Source: Cytophagales bacterium
GTDB taxonomy: Bacteria; Bacteroidota; Bacteroidia; Cytophagales; UBA9547
Assembly: GCA_003476475.1 (NCBI GenBank)
Contig: DMUD01000311.1
Coordinates: forward strand, 1-5,778
Direction of reading: 5' to 3'
DNA: 5,778 bases
Numbering within the stretch: the stretch's first letter is position 1; each line of letters opens with the position of its first letter. Under the pieces are notes generated by a model, which saw nothing but the letters and a program-made list of their open reading frames with translations, had not been told where the DNA came from and ran no database searches. Below are positions 1-5,778 of this stretch, in pieces. The translations under genes were made by a program, and so were the position numbers.

Positions 1-363
1 AATAAACATGTCGAAAGCACACAAAAAGAAAAAAACCAGTAGTGACATGAATAAAAGCTTAATTGTTATGCTCAAAATCTTGGATTTCACAATTCTTTCT
101 TTTTTGTGCCCATGCCAACTAAAAGTGAGCAATGAAATCCGGTAGAAGTTGAACATAAGATAGGAGAACGTTATTCCAATAATGGCAGCTTCCAACAGGT
201 TTTGGTACAAAACATAGCCTACATAAGTGAAGGATACGAAGGAACAAATGGTAAGACTAAAAAGCACAATACCCGTCAAAAAAAAGAAAGTTCTTGTTTT
301 GGGGCTAGCCTGTTGTAAATAGAAAGGGTCACAGGAAGCATATTTCCAAAAAAACTCTTGCAT
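1..363 (-). CDS. Multi-pass membrane protein, possibly a divergent DUF4407-like paralogue (3' end outside window)
   Basis: An open frame of 121 codons runs from ATG at 363-361 off the left edge with no stop. It shows three hydrophobic stretches (about residues 25-53, 57-81 and 97-119) and a basic stretch at 86-95 (HKKER.VKSK). The N-terminus mirrors the DUF4407 protein encoded just upstream. F4, W6, A9 and D12 match that protein's F28, W30, A33 and D36 without gaps; L29-x-G-I-V matches L54-G-G-I-V; and F71-N-x-x-R75 after the second helix matches F109-N-L-D-R113. The loop between the first two helices is much shorter and the conserved Asp of the NLDR motif is Tyr74. The start lies 12 bases after the DUF4407 stop, which supports an operon. 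The coding region and membrane character are clear; the family link is my inference from this by-eye alignment. The coiled-coil and C-terminal parts expected of a DUF4407 protein lie beyond the edge. Function is unknown. Confidence 0.72.
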   Translation of the reverse strand, partial: MQEFFWKYASCDPFYLQQASPKTRTFFFLTGIVLFSLTICSFVSFTYVGYVLYQNLLEAAIIGITFSYLMFNFYRISLLTFSWHGHKKERIVKSKILSITIKLLFMSLLVFFFLCAFDMFI

Positions 364-375
364 GTCAAGTTCGGT

Positions 376-1638
376 TCAAGATTCAATATACTTGTCGGGA
401 TTGTTGTCCACGTCCAATTTCTTTTTCTCGACATGTTTTTCAATGATGTGTCGTTTTATTTCCATTTCCGATTCCAGCAGTTTCACTTTTTCTTCAAGAA
501 GTTTGTCGGCAAGAAGATATAGGTCATATTCCAATTCTACTGCTTTGCCGCCATTGGGTTGGCTTGCCAAATAGCCCTTTCTCTGCACGCCATGCCTTGC
601 AATAATGATAGCCTTGTGGTTTTCGTCAAGGTAGTCGTAAGGGCTTTTTATCATCATTAATTTAAAAAAGATAGGCGCTAGTTCGATAGCCCAAAATAGA
701 AGAGTAATGAAAGTAGATATCCAAAATCCTGCTATTTCATGCGCCAGTTTGATTCGTTCCAATAAACCATCTAATCCTTTTGCAACCTCTTGGTTTTTAG
801 AAAGGGCTATTTCCTTTTCAGACATCAATGCCTTCCTTTTTTTCTCAGCTTCATTTTTCTTGTCAGCGTTTTGCTTGTCATATTGCTGAATTTCAGCTTT
901 TATGTCTTCCATTTGTTTTTCTTGGGCAATAGCTATTTGGCCACGGCCTCCTTTTACATTGGCTCTGCCGGTCATGTTGTCTTGGTAGGCTTGTTCTACG
1001 GTCTTGTATCGTTCTTCCAATTTTTGTCTCCCACCATAAATTTTTTCCAAGTCAGTTTCTACCACCTTCAATCTTTCTTGAAAATTTGCATTGGTTCTGA
1101 TTTCGTAATCCTTCTGAAGTTCCAATTGTTTTTCATGTAGCTTATTGTCAATTTCAGTTTTGAACATCCTAATCTCAATTGGTTTAGAGATGGTGAGGGC
1201 AATGATAGTACCCATTATTAGTCTTGGTATGGCATTTGTCCATTCTTTTGCGCTAATGCTATCGGTTCCGTCTCCCTTGCCCGTAGAGGAAATAATAAAT
1301 CGGTCAAGGTTGAATATCATCAGGCCCCAAAAAAGGCCGAATATGAACGACAGCGAAAAAGTAAACATATCGAGCGATTCTTTTTCTATCGCACCCCCTT
1401 TGGGTTGAAAAATGGTGTAAAAGGCATAGCCACCTGCCATACCTGCCATTATACCTGTGGCAAACACGATGCCTCCCAAACAAGCATACTTCACGTGGTC
1501 GGCATAGGTGCAGTTCAACAATATATTTTTGTCGGCACCCGCACAATTCCAAAGAAATCGGGTAATGGCGCTAGGCATTGCTAATTTGTCGTAATGAGTG
1601 TGCGACAAGTAATCGTTTTGGGCAGATTTCGTTTCCAT
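376..1638 (-). CDS. DUF4407 domain membrane protein with long central coiled coil
   Basis: This complete 420-residue protein runs from ATG at 1638 to TGA at 378-376. Its N-terminus carries what I recognise as the DUF4407 signature: FLWNCAGAD (28-36), a first helix (about 51-77) with GGYAFYTIF, and a second helix (about 92-116) ending GLMIFNLDRFII. A third helix spans about 136-157. A charged, Lys/Glu/Gln-rich segment (160-298), probably coiled coil, follows and contains a Gly-rich GGRGQIA break (230-236). A fourth helix (about 301-329) has the polar-in-membrane pattern WAIELAPIFFK, and a second charged helical tail covers 365-410. If the N-terminus is cytoplasmic, four helices put the long coil outside the inner membrane and the tail inside. 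The family is widespread in Bacteroidota; I know of no established biochemical role. The length is typical. It probably shares a transcript with the gene 12 bases downstream and perhaps with the one 47 bases upstream. No Shine-Dalgarno is visible, as is usual in this phylum. Confidence 0.93.
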   Translation of the reverse strand: METKSAQNDYLSHTHYDKLAMPSAITRFLWNCAGADKNILLNCTYADHVKYACLGGIVFATGIMAGMAGGYAFYTIFQPKGGAIEKESLDMFTFSLSFIFGLFWGLMIFNLDRFIISSTGKGDGTDSISAKEWTNAIPRLIMGTIIALTISKPIEIRMFKTEIDNKLHEKQLELQKDYEIRTNANFQERLKVVETDLEKIYGGRQKLEERYKTVEQAYQDNMTGRANVKGGRGQIAIAQEKQMEDIKAEIQQYDKQNADKKNEAEKKRKALMSEKEIALSKNQEVAKGLDGLLERIKLAHEIAGFWISTFITLLFWAIELAPIFFKLMMIKSPYDYLDENHKAIIIARHGVQRKGYLASQPNGGKAVELEYDLYLLADKLLEEKVKLLESEMEIKRHIIEKHVEKKKLDVDNNPDKYIES

Positions 1639-1685
1639 TAGTATCAGTTATTGTTGAAAATCTTGGTATTTAATTTTAGATTAAT

Positions 1686-2288
1686 TCAATAAGCTTTGAG
1701 CGATTGTATAAACGATTGAGGAAAGACTTTTTCGTTTCTTATCCTTAAAAAAATGGGTTTATTGTATAAAGATAAATTTATTTGTTTTAGAGATTGCGTG
1801 CCCAAGGAAGTGTTTTTTGTGCTGAATTTGGTTTTTGAAATTCTAACTATTGATTGTTCAATTTCCTTGAAGTTGGGGCCTGTTTTTTCGGTATAAATAA
1901 GTTTAAAAGGCTGTACTTTTTTTAATTTTTCATGTTTTTTAGTTTGGACTGTGAGTGGATAGTTTGACTTAGAAAAAAGTCCATGCACGATTAGTTCGAA
2001 ACTGCCATTCGAACCAGCCGAATTTACCACAGGAGTTTTGTCAAAAGTAACGTCGTTTCCATTGATGGTGGCTTTGTAATAATTTTTGGCATCCCACATG
2101 AAACAGACTGGTAATCCTTCTATCATGTTTTGCTGCATGGAGTCAAAAAACAAAATAGAAGTTTTTTTTTGTTTTAGCTTTGGTAGCAATCTCATAATAA
2201 GCCAAAATTGACGCAGTTTAAGCCACAATAACGATCCAATTTTAGTAAAAGCATGGGCTACTGGAGTGGCTAAATCGGGAATCGTCAT
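1686..2288 (-). CDS. Hypothetical basic protein with a possible Ig-like segment
   Basis: I do not recognise this 200-residue protein. The frame stays open to a TTG at 2366, but I start it at ATG 2288 because a TAnnTTTG promoter element (2328-2321 on this strand) lies inside the longer version and would start transcription near 2314. Residues 14-42 form a strongly basic, hydrophobic stretch (tryptophans 22 and 29; K/R at 16, 24, 26, 33, 37, 39, 41, 42), more like an amphipathic membrane-associated helix than a transmembrane one. Residues 57-103 have the alternating beta pattern of Bacteroidota Ig-like modules: EGLPVCFMWDAKN, then ATINGNDVTF, a TPVV turn, and SFELIVHG. The rest is Lys/Ser/Asn-rich with no known motif. 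There is no signal peptide or lipobox. It ends 47 bases before the DUF4407 start with no terminator visible, so it may lead that operon. The coding call is supported by uninterrupted length and coherent composition; function is unknown. Confidence 0.66.
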   Translation of the reverse strand: MTIPDLATPVAHAFTKIGSLLWLKLRQFWLIMRLLPKLKQKKTSILFFDSMQQNMIEGLPVCFMWDAKNYYKATINGNDVTFDKTPVVNSAGSNGSFELIVHGLFSKSNYPLTVQTKKHEKLKKVQPFKLIYTEKTGPNFKEIEQSIVRISKTKFSTKNTSLGTQSLKQINLSLYNKPIFLRIRNEKVFPQSFIQSLKAY

Positions 2289-2320
2289 AAAAATTTTAAG
2301 AGGTTTGGCTAAATATGTTG

Positions 2321-2328
2321 CAAAAGTA
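2321..2328 (-). promoter_or_regulatory. Bacteroidota-type -7 element for the minus-strand gene block
   Basis: Read on the minus strand this is TACTTTTG, an exact match to the Bacteroidota sigma-ABfr -7 consensus TAnnTTTG. Transcription would begin around 2314, giving a leader of about 26 bases before the ATG at 2288. A clear -33 TTG at the usual 19-21 base spacing is not seen; only a weak ATG-containing stretch lies slightly too close. The match is short, so support comes mainly from its position in the divergent gap directly ahead of the chosen start. Confidence 0.5.
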
Positions 2329-2353
2329 TATAAAAAAAATAAATACATTGACT

Positions 2354-2361
2354 TAATATTG
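2354..2361 (+). promoter_or_regulatory. Weak candidate -7 element for the channel gene
   Basis: TAATATTG differs from TAnnTTTG at one position (A instead of the first T of TTTG). Its distance to the ATG at 2382 allows a short leader. There is no recognisable -33 TTG at the expected spacing, so this is only the best candidate in the gap. Confidence 0.25.
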
Positions 2362-2381
2362 TCCAATTGGCGAATTCAAAA

Positions 2382-4175
2382 ATGGAAAATTTCTCTTTTA
2401 CATCGTTTAAAAAGTTACCTCTTATCAATCTTGATGACGAAAATGCATCAAAAGTGTATGCTTCAAAATCTATTTCGGCAGCTGTAATTGACATTCTCGA
2501 TGGCGATTTGTGGTCGTCGAAGGTGAGTTTAGTAGGTAATTTTGTTTTGCTCTCCTCTATTGTGGCAAGTACTCTTACCTATGTTTTGTCGAATGGCGAA
2601 AGCTTTGCTGGCAGTCGTTTTTTTAGTGTTATTGACAATGTAATAGGGGCTATTTTCATTTTTGAGATTTTGGGCAGACTTCGATTTGCCAAATATTTAG
2701 GCTATGGAAATCGCTTGGTTCCACCCCTTTCTTATGCATTTTCCTTCATTGGTATGGTCGATATTTTGGCTGTTTTCCCTTTCGTAGCCGGAATGTTGGG
2801 TTGGCACATCACGGGTGTTTTTGCTTCGATCAGGATTCTGAGGATGTGGCGAATGACAAGGTACATCACCTCTTTTCGTGGGGTTGCCGATGCATTTCAA
2901 TCGCGCCGTGATGAAATTTTGGTGACTTTAATGGCCGTTTTGTTGCTGTCCCTTACACTTTCGGCTGTGATGTACCATGCCGAAATGGCTGTAGGCTCGA
3001 ATGTTTTTGCAAGCATTCTCGAAGTGTTTGTATGGTCGATGGGAAAATACACTGGTGATTACGGAGCCATTGCCGGTGCAGTGCCCTTAAGTGCCATGGG
3101 CAAACTAATTGCTACTATCAATGGTTTGTTGGGCATAGCTCTTTTTGCCATTCCAGCCGGTATTCTTGCCTCTGCTTTCATTGACCAGCTAAGCGAGGAA
3201 AGACGAATGAAAGAAATAGCAGAACGTTTTGAGAAATTACATCAATTCTTTTTGAAATCTTCGGGTGGCGGAAAACACCTAAAATACAAGACTCGTTGGC
3301 GCAATGCTTCATTTGAAACGCTGCAAGCCAAATTTGTTTTTTCCGATCAAGACCTGTTTGAAGCCATTCGTGAATCTCCCTCTTTGCGATTTAGGGCAAT
3401 GAAATCCAGTCCCGAATTGAAATACAACGACACACGCATAGTGGAGTTTTTTGATAAAAATTGCAGTTATGGATACCGCAGTTATAACAGAGAAAGCCAC
3501 ATTCATCTTGTGAATCCCATAGGCAACAGCGAGCGAGGCATAAGTCATTTTAGCGCTACTTTGGGCAAATGCTTGAATACTAATTATTATTCGAGGGAAG
3601 TGCCTTTGGAGCACAAAGGCGACTTGGTAGGGGGCAACAAATCTATTTATTATGCAGCCTATTTAAAAGATGAAGCAGGGAAATATGAAAAACCCTTTCA
3701 GGATTTCATGACCGATTTATTTTCTGTCAAGTCCGACGATTTGGTAGTCATTTTATCTTCAGCGGCCAGTGGTCGTAGCAGCTTTGTATTGGAGTACAGC
3801 AATGCCAACGAGGAAACCGATTTGACAGTGAAAGCTCAAAAAAATCGTGTTGAAGAAATCAGGAAAATCATGAAAGATTCCCTCTCAAATGTGCACTATC
3901 GTTCGCCAAGAGAAGTAAATATTAATATGGACTTTACGATGGAGGAAAATACCATTGGAATTGATGATGACCATTCATTGCTCAAATGTATAAGTAAAAA
4001 AACAGAAGCAATTGTGGTGGCTATTTATGTAAATATTGGTCTTCTAACAGCCGATGATGACGCTTATTACTGTACGCTCACTGCTTTGGGACAGATTATT
4101 AAAAAGTTGCAAGGCCTGTATCCCAATCGAACTAATGGAGGGGAGTGGTCAAGTGCCTATTCAGCAAGCACATAA
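2382..4175 (+). CDS. Six-helix voltage-sensor-type ion channel with unusual filter and novel C-terminal domain
   Basis: This complete 597-residue protein runs from ATG 2382 to TAA 4173-4175. A TTG at 2367 would add five residues, but the ATG is preferred. The N-terminal 270 residues form an ion-transport-family channel. S1 is about 48-69. S2 (84-103) carries the conserved acidic E95 followed by GRLRF. S3 (121-140) has D127. S4 has arginines 151, 154, 157 and 160, the every-third spacing of a voltage sensor. S5 is 178-201, ending in HAE, followed by a pore helix with W218. S6 is 240-268 with IPAGILASAF, typical of bacterial K+ channels. The selectivity filter is not TVGYG: the corresponding stretch reads KYTGDYG (T224 to G228). 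After a charged linker (271-300), about 300 cytoplasmic residues form a mixed alpha/beta region that I do not recognise. It has ESHIHLVNPIGNSERG (371-386), DDLVVILSSAASGRSS (452-467) and an acidic IGIDDDHS (525-532). I see no Rossmann GxGxxG of an RCK domain and no cyclic-nucleotide-binding signature. It is presumably a ligand-sensing or regulatory domain in the inner-membrane channel. Confidence 0.88.
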   Translation: MENFSFTSFKKLPLINLDDENASKVYASKSISAAVIDILDGDLWSSKVSLVGNFVLLSSIVASTLTYVLSNGESFAGSRFFSVIDNVIGAIFIFEILGRLRFAKYLGYGNRLVPPLSYAFSFIGMVDILAVFPFVAGMLGWHITGVFASIRILRMWRMTRYITSFRGVADAFQSRRDEILVTLMAVLLLSLTLSAVMYHAEMAVGSNVFASILEVFVWSMGKYTGDYGAIAGAVPLSAMGKLIATINGLLGIALFAIPAGILASAFIDQLSEERRMKEIAERFEKLHQFFLKSSGGGKHLKYKTRWRNASFETLQAKFVFSDQDLFEAIRESPSLRFRAMKSSPELKYNDTRIVEFFDKNCSYGYRSYNRESHIHLVNPIGNSERGISHFSATLGKCLNTNYYSREVPLEHKGDLVGGNKSIYYAAYLKDEAGKYEKPFQDFMTDLFSVKSDDLVVILSSAASGRSSFVLEYSNANEETDLTVKAQKNRVEEIRKIMKDSLSNVHYRSPREVNINMDFTMEENTIGIDDDHSLLKCISKKTEAIVVAIYVNIGLLTADDDAYYCTLTALGQIIKKLQGLYPNRTNGGEWSSAYSAST

Positions 4176-4251
4176 AAAAGTATATTTCCCTCATTTCACC
4201 CACCAAGCAAAAAAGCAGTGTAGAGCATTTCACAATCTCTATTTTTAGCCG

Positions 4252-4259
4252 TATTTTTG
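4252..4259 (+). promoter_or_regulatory. Bacteroidota-type -7 element for ppiD
   Basis: TATTTTTG matches TAnnTTTG exactly, in the context CCGTATTTTTGCGC. Transcription would start near 4266, leaving a leader of about 65 bases before the ATG at 4333. A -33 TTG is not evident at 19-21 bases upstream. The element suggests ppiD is transcribed independently of the channel gene. Confidence 0.55.
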
Positions 4260-4275
4260 CGCACTTTTGTGCAAA
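4256..4275 (+). promoter_or_regulatory. Small imperfect hairpin overlapping the ppiD transcript start
   Basis: GCAC-TTTT-GTGC (4261-4272) forms a four-base-pair stem with a T4 loop. If CG is bulged, TTTG(CG)CAC can pair with GTGCAAA to extend it to seven pairs. It overlaps the 3' side of the -7 element and the predicted transcript start, so it could be a small operator or a 5'-end hairpin. The stem is short enough to arise by chance. Confidence 0.2.
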
Positions 4276-4332
4276 CTGAGGTACTTAAACAAGGCAAATA
4301 ACATTCATTATTATTAGTTAACTGATCTTTAA

Positions 4333-5778
4333 ATGGCATTAATCGGAAAAATTCGTGAAAAATCAGGTATCGCGGTAGGCATTATTGCGGTGGGCCTTTT
4401 GTTGTTTATTGTGGGGTCTGACCTTATGCAAACCAACTCTTTGATATTGGGTAAGAGCAGTACGCTAGTGGGTACCATTGCGGGAAATGATATTGACTAC
4501 AAAGAATTTCAAGTAAAATTGGACGAAGCCAAAGCCAACTATTTCAACCAAACTGGCAAAGCACCAGCCGATTACGAATTGCAAAGTATTACTGAGCAGG
4601 TTTGGAACCAATTTATTTTCGACAATGCCTACATTCCTGAATTTGAAAAATTGGGACTGGTGGTGTCGGAAGATGAACAAGTGGACATGGTGCAAGGAAA
4701 AAATATTCACCCCAGCATCAAACAAACGTTTGTGAACCAAGAGACCAAAGAGTTCGACAAGGCGTTAGTCATCAATTACCTCAAAAACTTGAATTCACCC
4801 CAGGTAGATGCACGCCAAAAAGCCATGTGGGTGAATTTTGAAAAAAGTTTAGGTCCCGATAGGTTGCGCGTGAAGTATGAAAACTTATTGAAGCAATCGG
4901 TGTATGTGACCAAAGAAGAACAGATGCGCCAATACCATGCACAAAACGACAAAGCGAACATTCAGTTTGTAAACGTTTCTTTTTCATCTATTGTTGATTC
5001 TACTATCAAAGTGGAAGACAGTCAGTTGAGGGTGTACTTGAACAAAAACAAAGAACGATACAAAGTGGAAGAGAGTGTTTCGCTTGACTATGTCACATTT
5101 GATATCAAACCTTCTAAAATTGACAGTCTGTATTATCAAGAAGAAATGGCAAGTCTTAAAAATGAATTTGCCCAAACTAAAGACGATTCGGCTTTTGTGA
5201 ACATCAATTCCGACAATCGCAACGACATTAGTTTTGTAAACTTGGCCAATCTCCCCACACAGCTAACCAATTTGGTGTCTTCTCCTCAAAAAGACACAGT
5301 TTATGGGCCAATCAACGACATGGGTAGTTTGAAATTGTTCAAAGTCTTTGCAGTGAAGCAAGACAGTGTATGGTCTACACGTGCCAGTCATATTCTGTTT
5401 AAAATAGAAAATGGTAATAAGGCAGTTGCGCAGAAAAAGGCCGATAGCGTGTTGAACCTCATCAAAAAAGGAGCCAATTTTGAAATGCTTGCCGCCAGAT
5501 ATGGCACCGACGGTACCGCTTCGCAAGGCGGAGATTTGGGTTGGTTTAGCGAAGGCAGAATGGTGAAGCCATTTAGTGATGCCGTTTTCAACGCACCAAC
5601 AACGGGTCTTTTGCCCAAAACTGTAGAAACCGAGTTTGGCTATCACATTATAAAAGTGACTGCTCCCAAGACCAAAACCCAGTACGGGGTAGCCACCATT
5701 ACTCGTCGTATAGTGGCCCGCGACGAAACGAACGATTCCATTTACAACCTTGCCGGTAGTTTTCAAACCAAATTGCAA
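4333..5778 (+). CDS. ppiD: PpiD/SurA-like periplasmic peptidyl-prolyl isomerase (3' end outside window)
   Basis: The ATG at 4333 opens 482 codons that reach the right edge without a stop. Family members in Bacteroidota are usually around 700 residues, so about two thirds is present. The protein starts with a short basic cytoplasmic tail (MALIGKIREKSG), then one transmembrane anchor (about 12-29, AVGIIAVGLLLFIVGSDL). This is the inner-membrane topology of PpiD, with the rest in the periplasm. Residues about 48-220 match the SurA/PpiD N-terminal chaperone region (VGTIAGNDIDYKEFQ, then a long helical segment with Trp95 and a short ENLLKQSVYVTKEE stretch). A parvulin-type rotamase domain spans about 348-446, with SHILF (352-356), the AARYG...GGDLGWF loop (399-405) and FGYHIIKV (435-442). 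Parvulins isomerise X-Pro bonds; PpiD acts as a chaperone for proteins leaving the Sec translocon. Two or more rotamase repeats are possible; only one is visible here. Neighbouring genes suggest no specific functional tie. Confidence 0.92.
   Translation, partial: MALIGKIREKSGIAVGIIAVGLLLFIVGSDLMQTNSLILGKSSTLVGTIAGNDIDYKEFQVKLDEAKANYFNQTGKAPADYELQSITEQVWNQFIFDNAYIPEFEKLGLVVSEDEQVDMVQGKNIHPSIKQTFVNQETKEFDKALVINYLKNLNSPQVDARQKAMWVNFEKSLGPDRLRVKYENLLKQSVYVTKEEQMRQYHAQNDKANIQFVNVSFSSIVDSTIKVEDSQLRVYLNKNKERYKVEESVSLDYVTFDIKPSKIDSLYYQEEMASLKNEFAQTKDDSAFVNINSDNRNDISFVNLANLPTQLTNLVSSPQKDTVYGPINDMGSLKLFKVFAVKQDSVWSTRASHILFKIENGNKAVAQKKADSVLNLIKKGANFEMLAARYGTDGTASQGGDLGWFSEGRMVKPFSDAVFNAPTTGLLPKTVETEFGYHIIKVTAPKTKTQYGVATITRRIVARDETNDSIYNLAGSFQTKLQ

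Larger units (their letters stand above)
2289..2381. promoter_or_regulatory. Divergent intergenic control region
   Basis: These 93 very AT-rich bases separate the minus-strand block from the channel gene and must hold promoters for both directions. Besides the minus-strand -7 element, it has an A-tract (about 2331-2340) and, on the plus strand, TAATATTG (2354-2361). The latter is one mismatch from TAnnTTTG and would place a transcript start about 14 bases before the channel ATG. No inverted repeat long enough to call an operator was seen. Confidence 0.5.
4176..4332. other. Intergenic region between channel gene and ppiD
   Basis: These 157 bases hold no credible gene. A short open frame crossing it is out of frame with the channel and begins inside it. 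No strong stem followed by a T-run was found after the channel stop, so no intrinsic terminator is called. The region contains the ppiD promoter candidate and a small imperfect hairpin. Confidence 0.7.

Noticed and set aside
160..1162. The DUF4407 protein as a chemoreceptor because of its transmembrane helices and coiled coil
   Set aside because: There is no methyl-accepting hairpin signature and four helices rather than two; the FLWNCAGAD and FNLDR motifs point to DUF4407.
790..1408. Plus-strand open frames opposite the DUF4407 gene
   Set aside because: They are rich in Phe/Leu/Ser because they are the antisense of a Lys/Glu/Gln-rich coiled coil; they match no family and have no promoter-like element.
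2289..2366. N-terminal extension of the unknown minus-strand gene to the TTG at 2366
   Set aside because: It would contain the -7 promoter element, begin at a rare TTG and touch the channel gene; the ATG at 2288 fits better.
3279..4175. RCK or cyclic-nucleotide-binding domain in the channel C-terminus
   Set aside because: These are the usual partners of bacterial channels, but neither the GxGxxG nucleotide loop nor the phosphate-binding cassette residues can be found there.
4054..4248. A 64-codon open frame spanning the channel 3' end and the intergenic gap
   Set aside because: It starts inside the channel gene in another frame, shows no recognisable motif, and most of its length is explained by the channel coding sequence.
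5263..5778. A 171-codon open frame antisense to the ppiD gene
   Set aside because: It lies wholly opposite a clear parvulin-type coding region, has an implausible residue mix and no family motif; it is a mirror of the real gene's codon pattern.

Overview
This 5.8 kb window looks like chromosomal DNA from a member of the Bacteroidota, probably a Cytophagales- or Chitinophagales-like lineage. The clues are moderately AT-rich DNA, start codons without Shine-Dalgarno sequences, two exact matches to the Bacteroidota -7 promoter element TAnnTTTG, and gene families common in that phylum (DUF4407; a long membrane-anchored PpiD-type foldase). No rRNA, tRNA, CRISPR array, insertion sequence or attachment site was seen. 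The assignment rests on reading alone, without database searches.

Layout. The left part (1-2288) is a minus-strand block of three co-oriented genes: a roughly 200-residue protein of unknown function (1686-2288), a complete DUF4407 membrane/coiled-coil protein (376-1638), and, 12 bases further on, a membrane protein cut by the window edge (1-363). The last has the DUF4407 N-terminal layout in very divergent form and may be a tandem paralogue. A 93-base divergent promoter region (2289-2381) separates this block from two plus-strand genes. These are a 597-residue six-helix, voltage-sensor-type ion channel with an unrecognised C-terminal domain of about 300 residues (2382-4175), and the first 482 codons of a PpiD-like periplasmic peptidyl-prolyl isomerase (4333 to the right edge).

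How the genes may work together. The minus-strand genes are close enough to be one transcription unit, and the 12-base spacing makes coupling of the two DUF4407-like genes likely. The divergent channel shares their control region, so a membrane-related module of channel, DUF4407 protein and DUF4407-like protein is conceivable. That link is only inferred from position. ppiD has its own promoter-like element and is probably an independent housekeeping gene.

Most interesting points: the channel lacks the canonical TVGYG filter and carries T-G-D-Y-G in its place; its large cytoplasmic domain has no visible RCK or cyclic-nucleotide-binding signature; and the DUF4407 gene is followed by what appears to be a highly diverged partner.
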